Source: Fontisphaera persica
Lineage (GTDB): Bacteria > Verrucomicrobiota > Verrucomicrobiia > Limisphaerales > Fontisphaeraceae
Assembly (NCBI RefSeq): GCF_024832785.1
Contig: NZ_CP116615.1
Coordinates: 1,116,001-1,180,000 of the forward strand
Direction of reading: 5' to 3'
DNA: 64,000 nucleotides
A program made the position numbers and the translations under genes. The notes under the pieces were generated by a model. That model saw only the letters and a program-made list of their open reading frames with translations. It was not told the origin of the DNA and did not search any database. The stretch's first letter is position 1. Each line of letters opens with the position of its first letter. Shown here piece after piece: positions 44,863-54,527 of the stretch.

Positions 44863-45788
44863 AATTTTCGTCGCCTCCATTTCTACACCCTGTTTTGCGG
44901 AATCTTGATGCACCCGAACGGCACCGCGCTTTTCTCGCTGCGCCATGCTGCGGCACGTCGCACGACCTTGCGCCACGCTGAACGATAATTTTTCACAAAC
45001 CGCTTGACGGGGTTGGCTGTGGTGCAGGTTCCGGCTTTCCGATTGCGATCAACCGGACCTCCTCTTCGTTGGTTCGCCCTTCTGGGAGCACTTCGCCACG
45101 GCGAAAGATGTCCAACATGGAATCCCGGCTCAGTGCGCCGTTCTGCCACGCCTGGACAACGGCCACGATCTCGTTGGCCGACAGCCCTCGCGTGCTGTAA
45201 TCGGTGTTCAACTCGATGACGACCTGCTCGTTGCTCACGTCATCAGGCATCACTTCGGTGGAGTTCCACCAATGCGCCCAGCGCAGAACGTGCGTCAGCG
45301 ACATGCCGACGCTGCTCGCCAGTGCGCCCAGGATGCTGTTCTCCCCGCTTTGCTTGAGTTCGATGGCCTCAGCCGCTTCACCAACACGCTTCTGCGTTTC
45401 CAGCAACCGCGCCCCAAGAATCGCCATGAGGCGTTCATCCCGATCCATCGCCCGCTCGAAAGTCGTCAAACCCTGGCCCGTGTATTCCAGGAACCCGGCA
45501 GTCGCGCCCGGCGTGTCTGTCACCCAGGCCGTGCTGGAGCCAATTCGCAACGTGGCCGCCTTGTCAAAACCACTGACCCACGCCGTTGGCAGCGCCGTGA
45601 AGTGCATCCCGTGCCGGTAATCAGCGTGCAGGCGGTAGTGGTCCAGGTTGACCGCGATGACATCGCCGAGCGGCAACCGATCCACATCCGGGAGGGAATG
45701 GCTCGCGCCATGGAATACGAACGGAATCAGCGGCAGCGGTTTCCCCAACCGCAGTGGCGTGCGCGTCTCGACCAATTCCCACTCCCTT

Positions 45789-45820
45789 TGCCTGCCTGCC
45801 GTAGGCCCGGCGTAGGCAGG
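45789..45820. repeat. palindromic repeat inside the portal gene
   Basis: Arms CCTGCCTGC..GTAGGC and GTAGGCAGG form an imperfect hairpin around CCGGC. It is followed by a change of reading frame in the portal gene. It belongs to a different family from the CCCTCTCCCC hairpin 60 bases away. Confidence 0.6.
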
Positions 45821-45878
45821 TCCCTTCTGCCTCTCCGATCCAGCTTCGGACGCCAGATTTCCACCACGCACCGCCACT

Positions 45879-45902
45879 CCCTCGCCCCCATCGGGGAGAG
45901 GG
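45879..45902. repeat. CCCTCTCCCC-type hairpin inside the portal gene
   Basis: CCCTCGCCCC and GGGGAGAGGG form the stem, followed by GCCGGGGTGAGGGG. This is hairpin B of the composite element without hairpin A. In one frame it encodes LTPALSP. It lies directly beside the TGA that ends the N-terminal portal fragment. Confidence 0.7.
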
Positions 45903-46481
45903 CCGGGGTGAGGGGCTTTCTCAATCGCACCACCCGGATTTGCTCCCCGCGCTCCCGTCAGCCCCTTCAGCCTTTTCGGCCAGCGCCAGCATCGTCAGCA
46001 AATTCCGGCCTTGGATTCGTTCGACCCGCCAGTTCAAGATGTTCTCCGCCGTGTAAAGCGACACATACACGCGGTTCTCTCTCTCGCTTTCCCAATCAAT
46101 CAGCGTGCCGGCACGACCCACCGCGATGACTTCCCTTGCGACATTCCGAGCGTAACTGGCAAAGGACATCCCCAGCATGTCGGCATCGTTGATGAATGCG
46201 CGCATGGCTTTGCCCAGACTGTTCGCACCCTCTGGCACTTTGATGAACGGCGGACGCCGGAACAACAGGCCGAGGTAACCATCCGCCGTTCGCGCCGTGG
46301 CATTGAAGAACGAAGCACGCGCCCGGTAGGCGGCGTACTCCTCATCGGTTTGCCCTTCGAGGAGCGGCAGATATTTCTCGCCGGCGGACTTCACGGAGTC
46401 CTCTCCGGCGATGACATCGCGGGCTCGCAGCCAGGCTGGCAGGCTCGCGTCGTATTCAGGATGCGTCGTGTTCACTGACAT

Positions 46482-49400
46482 GGCGCCAGCGTAACACCCC
46501 TTTTGCGCGACCTCGACGCCCGCCTCGACACGCCTTGCCCCATGCTGCGGGATGCTGCGTGACCTCGCACCACGCTGCGCGATGCACGCGCCGAAACCAC
46601 TTGACGCCCCCTCGCTGCGCCGATGCGGACGCCCGCGTCCGGTGGCCCCTTCAGTGCCAGTGCTGGCGCAACGGCGCTTCCGGGGACCGCCGTCCGCTCG
46701 TTGTGAAACCCAACCCGCCTTGGCCGTCGAACGCGCCCCCGCTGGCGCGACCACGAACGCGCCTTCCGATTCCAACGCTTCGTGAACCTTGGACGCCCTT
46801 CCGCTGGCGCGACGACCAACGCCCCTTTCGATTCCAACGTCCGCGGAGCACCCAGCGCGCCAGTCCCCCTGTAACCCCGGCCTGTCACGCTGGCTGCTTC
46901 CGCTCGCGCCAATTCGGACGCCCTCCCGCTGGCGCGACTTCGGATGCCCCTCTCCAATTCCAACGCGCCTTGAACCTCCAACGCCCCACGCTTCGCGCAT
47001 TCGGACGCCCGCTCCCGGCGGCCCCGTCGCGCCAGTGCTTCGCAACGGCGCTCCCGGGGCTCGCCGGTCGCTCTCGTGGTAATTCCAACCTCGTGGGTGT
47101 TCGGACGCCCCCCGATGCGGCTTCGCGGCGCAACCGAAGGCTCGCTGTGTAGGTGCTCATTTGGCCGGTGCGGCTCGCACTCCGCCCGCCAACACAGCTC
47201 ACCAGAATGGCGCTTGCGACGACGCCAGCGCCAGCGCCGCTCCGCCGCCGGCAGCCCTTGCGTCCGGATGCTGGCGCAACCGGACTCCAGGGCTTGCCGT
47301 CTGGCTCCCGGTGGTCCCCTCCAGGCCAGATGCTCCGCAACTGGCCTTCCGGGGAACCACCGTCCGCCGGCGACGATGTCAGTCTGCGCCTGCTCTGCCT
47401 CGACGCCACCGGCGGACCTCCACTTCGTTGCACTCCGTTGCGGACCGCCTTTCGCAGCCCGCAGAATGGTTGCTTGGACTCGACCCCGGCCGGCAAGCAT
47501 GGCGGCTTTTGCTCTCCTGTCGCTTTGCCGACGGCCGCTAAGTCGTGCCTGGCGGCACCGCAAAACACGCCACCCTTGCTCGGCCCCCCACGGCGCCAGA
47601 CTCCCGCAGTTTCCTCGCCTCCACTCCACTCCGCTTCACTCCGCGACGCATCAAAAGCATGCGACGCTCCATTCCGCTGCGTTGCGTTCCGGCTCCGAAA
47701 CCGACGGGAGACTGGCGGGAACCCCTGGCTCGCAAGCACGGCGGTCACACTCGCAGCCGCATTTGACGGTGCCCTGTCACCCCTCACCGACAAATTGCTG
47801 GCTGCTCTTATGTGTGCCCGCCGACCTTGCTTCGCCCCCGAAGTCAGCCTGCCCTATGCGCAAAACCCGGCCCCGGCATTCCCTGTCACCCTGCGAGCCG
47901 GTTCCGGGCATTGCGCACAAGGCAGGACAGCGCGACCCCCGCGAACCCGACGGACACGCCCCCTCAAACGCCGGGTGGCTTGGCTCCCCTCAATCGCCGG
48001 CCAGGCTCACACACGCTCAATCGCCGCACGGGCTAACCCCGGCCGCCGCATCACCGCTTCTTGCTTTGGAAACGCTCAGGATCGCCGGTGCGGCTCGCAC
48101 TTCGCTGGCCTACGCCGCGTCGCGGTCATGCGCCGGCCCCCAATGTCAGTCTGCCCTACGCGCAAAACCCAGCCCTGGCTTTCCCTTGTGGCCGACTGCT
48201 AAGTCCCCCTCTAAGCCTGTGCTGGGTATTGCGCGCAAGGCAGAAGGCGCGACCCCCGCGAGCCCTTTGGACGTTGGATTCCCCCGGCTCGTGAGCGTGC
48301 ATCTGGCAAGGAAACATGCGAAAGACACCAGAGGCATTTTCCTCGCCAGCCGCACCCTCACTTCGCCCCCAAAGTTAGTCTGGCCCTTGGCGGTCGCCGT
48401 TTCGCGCTGGGCCTAACGGCTCGCCCCTGGTGGCCGACTGCTAAGTCCCCTTCGAGCCACGGCCCGGCGCTACACTCTACCCGCCAAGCGCCAGAACACC
48501 GCGGCCCCCGCGCCCCGTTGGAATGCGCCCCCGCAAGTTCGACCGCGCTCCGTGAATGGCTGGCATGAAGCACCGGCAAACGCTACGCTTCTCGTTCCTT
48601 TTGGCCGGTGCGGCACGCACTTCACTGCGAGGCTGGGCGTTTGCCTTGCTCAATCCCTGCCGATACACAACACATATTGTGCGTTCGCTCCGTTCGTTCC
48701 TCTCTCCGCAAGTTATTTCCTTAACGCAGGCCACCCCCCGTGAACGGGTCCCCCCTGCTGGAAATGAACTTCGCACAATATGGCGTTGTGTTCAGCAGGG
48801 TTGCCTCGCCTGTCACGCTGCGTGCTTTCCCCACCCTCGCGCTCGGTGGGGGCACGGTGGGCCGTGCGGCACGCACCGCGCCAGGCGGTCAAGGCATGCT
48901 TCACGCCAGCCATTCACTTCGCTGGTTTGGAGAAGTCAGGCGGGGGCGCAGGGGACACAGACAATATCAGCTCACTTCGTTCGAGGTCATACGCGCCATC
49001 CCTCGCGTGCTGCTGGCCGCCCACGAACGCCAGTCCGGCACGGACCCCGATGGCCAGCAACACGCCCCCCACCCACCCCCCAGGAATGCTCGCCCCCCCT
49101 CCACTCCCCAGGGGGGGCTCGCAATTTGTTAACCCCTGATCCCCTTGAAATCGCTCAATCGCCGCTCGGGCTCAGACAAAGTCAGCTCGCTGACGCTCGG
49201 GGAATCGAACGCTCAAACGGCGCTGGCCTTGGATGAAGTTAGCTCACTTCGTTCGATAGTTTACGACCCACCCACCCCCCTTGGATGCTCGCCCCCCCTC
49301 CACAAACCCAGGGGGGGGCTCGCAGTTCTCACCCCTTAGCCCCTCTTAAAATCGCTCAATCGCCGCTAGGCTAGGAAAAGTTAGCTCGCTGACGCTCGGG

Positions 49401-49555
49401 GAATTGGACGCTCAAGCGCCGCTGGGCTTGGGGGAGTCAGTTCGCTGGCGCTCAAAGTGGTTTGATTCGCTCAGGCGGCGCTGGCCTTGGATGATTGGAG
49501 CCACACAAGAAGCCAGGCTTGACTTTGCATCACTCTGATGCAAGCTGATGCGCGT
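46482..49555. repeat. about 3 kb of non-coding degenerate repeats
   Basis: No open frame here looks like a gene: all long frames overlap on both strands and have biased Arg/Ala/Pro content. Instead several diverged motifs recur. GCAACGGC..CCGGGG units occur near 46668, 47042, 47276 and 47335. GCCGGTGCGGCTCGCAC units occur near 47164, 48084, 48604 and 48870. CTGCCCTAYGCGCAAAACCC occurs near 47853 and 48155, and ATTGCGCRCAAGGCAG units near 47910 and 48217. CTCGCTGACGCTCGGGGAAT occurs near 49183 and 49385, and CTCACTTCGTTCG near 48970 and 49243. The stretch separates the portal gene from the restriction cassette. Confidence 0.7.
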
Positions 49556-49756
49556 ATGGCAGACGACAAAGATACAACGCCCAACGGCCAAGACAAGCGT
49601 GCTACCCGAATCACGGTGACGCTTCCCCCTGATAATTATGAACTTCTGGTGCGCGTGGCCAGAAACAAGAAAGTCTCGGCGTCATGGGTTGTGCGCGATG
49701 CGGTGGAAAAATACCTCGCTGCCGACATGCCACTCTTCACGCAGAACCCCACCTGA
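49556..49756 (+). CDS. ribbon-helix-helix DNA-binding protein (CopG/Arc-like)
   Basis: A 66-residue protein. The segment RITVTLPPDNYELLVRVARN then VSASWVVRDAVEKYL fits a ribbon-helix-helix domain (one strand, two helices) that dimerises on DNA. The ATG at 49556 is preferred over one at 49538, which would add six residues. It lies three bases before the methyltransferase gene and on the same strand, so it may act as the control protein of the restriction-modification cassette. That role is inferred from position. Confidence 0.7.
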   Translation: MADDKDTTPNGQDKRATRITVTLPPDNYELLVRVARNKKVSASWVVRDAVEKYLAADMPLFTQNPT

Positions 49757-49759
49757 TTT

Positions 49760-50935
49760 ATGTCCGAAGCCACACCCAACCAATCCCCGCCTGCCAAGTT
49801 GTTTCACTCCACCAAGCACGGGGAGATTTACTTGGGAGATTCGCTGGCGGTCTTCCGGGATCAGATCAAACCCGGCTCGGTTGATCTCATCATGACGAGC
49901 CCCCCGTTTGGTCTCGTTCGCAAAAAGGACTACGGCAACGTGGACTCCGAGGACTATGTCGAATGGTTCAAGCCGTTCGCCGCTGCTTTTCGCTCCGCTT
50001 TAAAACCGTCTGGTTCCCTTGTCATAGACATAGGCGGCGCATGGATTCCCGGTCAACCCACACGCAGCCTCTACCATTATGAGTTGCTGATTATGCTCTG
50101 CCGCGAGTTCAAGTTTCACCTTGCACAGGAGTTTTTCTGGTGGAATCCGGCTCGGCTTCCCACTCCGGCCGAATGGGTCACCGTGCGGCGCATTCGCGTC
50201 AAGGACGCCATCAATTGCATCTGGTGGCTTTCGCCCACCCCGTGGCCAAAAGCCAGCAACCGGCGCGTCCTGCAGCCTTATTCCGAGAGCATGAAAGTCC
50301 TTCTGGAGAAAGGGTACAAGCCCATGATGCGGCCATCCGGCCACGACATCTCAGACCGCTTTGGCACTGATAACGGCGCGGCGATCCCGCCGAACCTCAT
50401 TGCCCTTGCCCACACCGAAAGCAACTCGGCCTATATCCGCTATTGCCGTGACCACGGCCTAACGCCACATCCGGCACGCTTCCCAACCGAGATTCCCGAG
50501 TTCTTCATACGCATGTTGACCGATGTGGGCGACTTGGTTGTTGATCCCTTCAGCGGCAGCTGCGCCACCGGCGAGGCAGCGGAGAAAACCCGGCGCAAGT
50601 GGATTTGCGCCGACATGGTCGAGGACTACCTCAAAGGGGCTCTTGGCCGCTTTCAGCCCCGCAAGGTTGAGTCGTACTCCGCGCCGAACCCGCAAAGACC
50701 GAATGGGGACACCGCCTACCGCGCTTTCAAACCCGGCCTGATGTGGAATGGCGTTGCTGACGACGAACCCCTGGCGCCGGACGGCGGAGCGAAACGGCAG
50801 TCGCCCTCAAAGCGCCGCGTCGCCGAGCCGCGTGTCAACTACAGTTCCGAACCGTCAGCCAAACAGATGATGCTACTCGACAAGGCCCAGTCACCCAAGC
50901 GCCGCGCTACTGCCGCGTCGAAATCAGCCGCATAA
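49760..50935 (+). CDS. DNA methyltransferase, beta-class, probably N4-cytosine type
   Basis: A 391-residue modification enzyme. The catalytic motif IV appears first, MTSPPFG (about residues 45-51); SPPF is usual for N4-cytosine enzymes. The S-adenosylmethionine motif I comes last, VDPFSGSCATGEAAE (about 262-276). This order defines the beta class. It lies in a rightward three-gene cassette between RHH regulator and endonuclease (7 bases apart), opposite to all viral genes. It should protect DNA from the adjacent nuclease and possibly from host restriction. Target sequence unknown. Confidence 0.9.
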   Translation: MSEATPNQSPPAKLFHSTKHGEIYLGDSLAVFRDQIKPGSVDLIMTSPPFGLVRKKDYGNVDSEDYVEWFKPFAAAFRSALKPSGSLVIDIGGAWIPGQPTRSLYHYELLIMLCREFKFHLAQEFFWWNPARLPTPAEWVTVRRIRVKDAINCIWWLSPTPWPKASNRRVLQPYSESMKVLLEKGYKPMMRPSGHDISDRFGTDNGAAIPPNLIALAHTESNSAYIRYCRDHGLTPHPARFPTEIPEFFIRMLTDVGDLVVDPFSGSCATGEAAEKTRRKWICADMVEDYLKGALGRFQPRKVESYSAPNPQRPNGDTAYRAFKPGLMWNGVADDEPLAPDGGAKRQSPSKRRVAEPRVNYSSEPSAKQMMLLDKAQSPKRRATAASKSAA

Positions 50936-50942
50936 CCCAACT

Positions 50943-52355
50943 ATGACACCAGACGCGACCCAGGCCGCACCATCCAGGCCCAAATGGAAGAATGCAAGCG
51001 ACCTGCCCTTTGGCAGCGAGTTTTCGCCCTCACAGGTTCAGCTTTCCGTTTTGCTTGAGTTCGCTAAAAAGCATGGCGGCGACTGGAAAGCCTTCGAAGC
51101 AGCGGTGAAGTCGAGGTATTTCGCTCAGAACCCCACCAGCGACTACAACAAGGGCAAACTCGCCAACAACACGAAGCTCGGCATGGTCGCTTACGGCATC
51201 ATCGATCGGGATGCAAAACTGACCGAGTTTGGCGAGAAACTCTATCGTCTTCGCGATGATTCCGCCAAACTCCACGCCGAGCTTGCCCGCCACATCCTGC
51301 TGAATTTGCACGGCATGACGCTGGTCCAGTGCGTGCAGGACATCCAAGCTGCTGGGGAAACGGTAGAACTCATAAAGCTTCGCGAGTGGCTCGACGCGCG
51401 CGGCATCCATTTCCCTCGGGGCGGAAAGCATCCAAGCATTATGCGGCTCTGGCTCGAAAAGGCTGGCGTGTTCACCAGCGGATGGAATGTCGACCTTGCG
51501 CGGTTGAAGGATGTTGCCGGAGCGAGCAGTGAGGAATTGGAGATTCTCGCCGCACTGAGCATTGAGCAGAGGGCGTATCTCAAGACGCTCGCGAACATGG
51601 CCGGTCCAGGCCCGTTTGCCTCGAACGATGTCGAAAAGCTCGCGACCGCTACCTACGGCGTTCACTTCAACGAGAAGGCGCTGCCCAAGCAGGTCCTTTA
51701 CCCATTGGAGAAAGCCGGTTTCGTCACCCTCGAACGCGGCACCAAGCAAGCCGGGCGCGGAGCCAAGCCTTTCTTGGTTTGCCCCACGGAGAAGCTCCAG
51801 AAGGAAATTCTCACACCGTTACTGGAGCAGTTGGAGAAACAAACTGCTCCCAACCTGCGGTTTCTGCTTCGCAGGTCCATGCACGAGATCCTAAAGGGCG
51901 TGACCGACAAGGACAAGCACACACGCGGCCTCGCCTTGGAGGCCCTGGCCTTCAAGCTCATGCGGTTGCTCGACATGGATTACGTGGCCACCCGCTTGCG
52001 CGGCTCCGCCACCGGCGGCGCTGAAGTGGACTTGGTTTTTCAGTCGGCCCGCTTGGTATTCTCCCGCTGGCAGGTCCAGTGCAAGAACACGCCCCGCGTC
52101 AGCCTAGAGGATGTCGCCAAGGAAGTCGGGCTCATCCACCTACTGAAAAGCAACGTCATCGTGGTCGTAAGCACCGGCGAAATCGGTCCTGCCGCTCGTG
52201 GCTACGCCAACAAGGTCATGGGCGACACGAATCTTTGCATAATCCTAGTCAACGGCGACGACCTCAAAGCCATCGCAGCCAGCCCCGCCGCTATTGTTGA
52301 TGTTTTCAACCGAGAAGCGGCTCATGCCATGCGCCTAAAGAAACTCGAGATCTAG
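50943..52355 (+). CDS. restriction endonuclease, PD-(D/E)xK (Mrr-like) C-terminal domain
   Basis: A 470-residue protein coupled to the methyltransferase. Residues 1-300 have repeated winged-helix-like segments (KLTEFGEKLYRLRDD; QVLYPLEKAGFVTLERG), probably for target recognition. The C-terminal 130 residues are a nuclease: LALEALAFKLMRLLDMDYV, then GGAEVDLVF (about 358-366) and RWQVQCKN (about 375-382), giving the D/E-x-K catalytic pattern, then an IVVVSTGEI core. With the methyltransferase it forms a complete type II-like system. It converges with terminase, 32 bases apart. Confidence 0.85.
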   Translation: MTPDATQAAPSRPKWKNASDLPFGSEFSPSQVQLSVLLEFAKKHGGDWKAFEAAVKSRYFAQNPTSDYNKGKLANNTKLGMVAYGIIDRDAKLTEFGEKLYRLRDDSAKLHAELARHILLNLHGMTLVQCVQDIQAAGETVELIKLREWLDARGIHFPRGGKHPSIMRLWLEKAGVFTSGWNVDLARLKDVAGASSEELEILAALSIEQRAYLKTLANMAGPGPFASNDVEKLATATYGVHFNEKALPKQVLYPLEKAGFVTLERGTKQAGRGAKPFLVCPTEKLQKEILTPLLEQLEKQTAPNLRFLLRRSMHEILKGVTDKDKHTRGLALEALAFKLMRLLDMDYVATRLRGSATGGAEVDLVFQSARLVFSRWQVQCKNTPRVSLEDVAKEVGLIHLLKSNVIVVVSTGEIGPAARGYANKVMGDTNLCIILVNGDDLKAIAASPAAIVDVFNREAAHAMRLKKLEI

Positions 52356-52387
52356 CGATGGTTGGCTAGCGGCAATTGACGGGGGAA

Positions 52388-53872
52388 TTAGAGGCCGCAG
52401 AGCTTGCGGATTGTGATTTGGCGGCCCTTACTCGCCACCGCATAGCGCAGCGCATCGGCGCAATCGTCACCCCCGTTGCCATCCTCGTCCGCGTCCACCT
52501 TCAGCACATCCTCGGGCCGATTCGGATCATGCTGGAGCGCCGGCATGGTTTCCACCAGCCGACCGCAACGCCGGTGAATGAACAGGCTCGGCGCAATGCC
52601 CGCCTCGATGTCCCCCAGGCGGTGCAACAGCTCCGCCCACCCGTTCACCCGGTCCGTGTTCGCCACCCGCAGCGTGATGCCCAGCCGGGCATACTGCGCG
52701 GCGACGGTCGAACCGTCGCTCTGCTTGCTGAACACGTCAGCACCCGCCACGAAGCGCGCGAGGACGCGCGCTGGTTGATGGTTGAGAGTTGATGGTTGAT
52801 GGCACCGCGCCCCCTCACCCCGGCCCTCTCCCCCGGTGGGGGCGAGGGAGACGCCGTGCCGCGCCAGCATCGCTTTGATCGCCGCCGCGTGCCGCTGCGG
52901 CAGCCACAGCCGTTCCGCATGTTCATCTACGATGAACACGTTGCCGTCAGCATCCCGGCACCCCAGCAGGCAGACCGTGTAGTGCGTGAACCCGTAATCC
53001 AGCGCCGCAAACCACTCGACCGCCCGGCGGTCGTCGAAGTCCTCGACCACATGCACGTCACGCCGGAAGGTGGTGAAGAACTGACCGGCGGCAATGTCCC
53101 AGTTGCCGTCCAGCCACGCCTGCTTCTGCCACCCGGACAGGCCCTCCAGAATCTTCCGATACTCCGGGTTGTTGTATTGGTTGTCATCCACCCGCGCCGG
53201 CACGAAGATAGTTGAGGGTTGAGAGTTGATAGTTGATGGACCGGAGCGTTGGAGAGCGAGGTATGGTTCAATGAAGAGTTTCCGATACCAGGCATGACCA
53301 ATCCCGCCCGGATTCGACGTGGAGTAAATCCGAGGGCGCCAGTCCGGCTTGCTGGTCCGGCAGCACGTCGCAATGTCCGAGTGCTTCCGGTGCGTCAGAG
53401 TGGTGGCCTCTTCGATGCCGATCACGTCGTATTCCAGCCCCAGGTAGGCATCAATGTCCTTTTCAGCTTGGAAGTGGCCCGCCACGATCCTCGAGCCATT
53501 GCGAAACGTCAGCAGGCCACGGTGGGCGGAAAACTCATGCTTCAGCCGACCGAACAGCTTTTGCCTGAGATCCTCGAAATGCTCCACGTTGGCTTTGCCA
53601 ACTTTCCGCAGCAGCAGGCATTTCAGCCCCGGCACCCGCTGGCAGTCGTCCACCCCCATCTGCGCCAAGAGCCAGTGGCTCTTGCCGCCGCCCCTGGCCC
53701 CGCCGTAGCCGACTGCCGTCGGCCCGGCGGCCAGGTCGCACGCTCGCGCTGCCGCGCTCGCCGCCAACTGCCGCGGCTGCAAATACACCCGCGCCGCCAC
53801 GAAGTTGCGCATCTGATCTTCCGGGCACCCTGCCCGCAGGGCCCCCTCCAGGAATTGCTCACGCTCGATCAT
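52388..53872 (-). CDS. phage terminase large subunit (with in-frame repeat insertions)
   Basis: A 494-residue packaging motor and nuclease. The ATG at 53872 follows AAGGAGG and overlaps the small-subunit stop by four bases; the open frame upstream (to 54172) is not used. The Walker A variant GGARGGGKS is at 57-65 and the Walker B VIGIEEAT near 142. The nuclease domain has AALDYGFTHYTVCL and ends with DGNGGDDCADALRYAV. Two in-frame inserts translate repeats: STINSQPSTI (DNA about 53209-53240) and APTGGEGRGEGARCHQPSTL (DNA about 52777-52850). The frame stays open, so function may persist. Confidence 0.9.
   Translation of the reverse strand: MIEREQFLEGALRAGCPEDQMRNFVAARVYLQPRQLAASAAARACDLAAGPTAVGYGGARGGGKSHWLLAQMGVDDCQRVPGLKCLLLRKVGKANVEHFEDLRQKLFGRLKHEFSAHRGLLTFRNGSRIVAGHFQAEKDIDAYLGLEYDVIGIEEATTLTHRKHSDIATCCRTSKPDWRPRIYSTSNPGGIGHAWYRKLFIEPYLALQRSGPSTINSQPSTIFVPARVDDNQYNNPEYRKILEGLSGWQKQAWLDGNWDIAAGQFFTTFRRDVHVVEDFDDRRAVEWFAALDYGFTHYTVCLLGCRDADGNVFIVDEHAERLWLPQRHAAAIKAMLARHGVSLAPTGGEGRGEGARCHQPSTLNHQPARVLARFVAGADVFSKQSDGSTVAAQYARLGITLRVANTDRVNGWAELLHRLGDIEAGIAPSLFIHRRCGRLVETMPALQHDPNRPEDVLKVDADEDGNGGDDCADALRYAVASKGRQITIRKLCGL
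52777..52850. repeat. tandem of TTGATGGTTGA-type and CCCTCTCCCC-type repeats within terminase
   Basis: Short direct units GGTTGATGGTTGAGAGTTGA at about 52777-52797 are followed by the hairpin CCCTCTCCCCC/GGGGGCGAGGG at 52824-52848. A second run of the TTGAGAGTTGATAGTTGATG type is at about 53213-53240. Both are in frame with the terminase gene. Confidence 0.7.
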
Positions 53873-54480
53873 CGTTGTTCCTCCTTCGGTGTTTCGCTGA
53901 TCACTTCCGCCTCGATGACTCTCGGCGGCGGTTCCGAACCCCGGCCATAGACTTTCTTGATGGCCACTTCCCATTCCACGTCCACACTCAACGTGACCTC
54001 GCCGGTCACTTCCGTGTGGTCCGTCGGCATCCCGCTGGCCAGCCGCCCCAGCTTGCTGGCCAGTTCCAGCATCCGGGCGATCCCTTCCAGGGACCCGCAC
54101 CGGGCCGCGTTCGCTCGCCACCGTCTCAGGGCCTCGCGTCCTGCTTCCAGCAGTTCGCTCCGCACCTTCCATTCCTCTTCACGGTGTTCGCTCTGTCGCG
54201 TCAGCCACTCCGCCGCTTTGCTCCGCAACGCGGCTTCCGTGGCCTGCCGCTCCACCAGCGCCAGGTGTGCGGCGTGCGCCTGCACTCTGGCCGGCCAGTC
54301 AAACTTGGCGGACCATCTTCCCAGCATCGTCACACTCTTATGCAACTGCTGTCCAACCGTCGCCAGGGACCGTTCCGGCCCCAGGCTCAGATACAAGGTG
54401 AACGCAGCGAAAGCCTTGTCGCTCTCTCTGGGCTGTTGTTCAAACGCCAGCACGTTTCGTCTGGTTTCCATCTGTTTCAT
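53869..54480 (-). CDS. phage terminase small subunit-like protein
   Basis: A 203-residue DNA-recognition subunit of the packaging motor. The ATG at 54480 (MKQMETRRNVLAFEQQPRES) follows AAGGAAGG and is preferred over 54585. ESDKAFAAFTLYLSLGPERS then TVGQQLHKSVTMLGRWSAKF gives a helix-turn-helix, followed by a long helical oligomerisation region. It is immediately upstream of and overlaps the large subunit by ATGA, the normal arrangement. Sequence conservation in this family is low; the call relies on HTH plus position. Confidence 0.8.
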   Translation of the reverse strand: MKQMETRRNVLAFEQQPRESDKAFAAFTLYLSLGPERSLATVGQQLHKSVTMLGRWSAKFDWPARVQAHAAHLALVERQATEAALRSKAAEWLTRQSEHREEEWKVRSELLEAGREALRRWRANAARCGSLEGIARMLELASKLGRLASGMPTDHTEVTGEVTLSVDVEWEVAIKKVYGRGSEPPPRVIEAEVISETPKEEQR

Positions 54481-54527
54481 GTTCCTTCCTTCCTTTCCAG
54501 CCACCGAGGGCAACGCCCTGGCAGTGA

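Larger units (their letters stand above)
44993..46481 (-). pseudogene. portal protein (DUF4055-like), split by two repeat insertions
   Basis: Two adjoining frames make one portal gene. The N-terminal part (45921-46481, 186 residues, MSVNTTHPEYDASLPAWLRA ... NILNWRVERIQGR) ends in TGA. The C-terminal part (frame open 44993-45877) resumes with WELVETRTPLRLGKPLPLIP and contains VNLDHYRLHADYRHG and ALPTAWVSGF. A third frame between them encodes VVEIWRPKLD, the expected linking segment. Palindromic repeats lie exactly at both frame changes (45879-45902 and about 45789-45820). Normal portal proteins thread DNA at the capsid vertex; this copy should not give a full-length product without frameshifting. 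Confidence 0.8.

Noticed and set aside
46472-47793. Long minus-strand frames upstream of the portal start
   Set aside because: They run through repeat units and share no portal homology before MSVNTTHPEY at 46481. The real start is there.
47076-48416. 446-residue open frame on the plus strand in the repeat region
   Set aside because: Frames on both strands are open here because of high GC. The translation is Arg/Pro/Ala/Ser-rich without domains, and it spans repeated motifs. I treat the region as non-coding.
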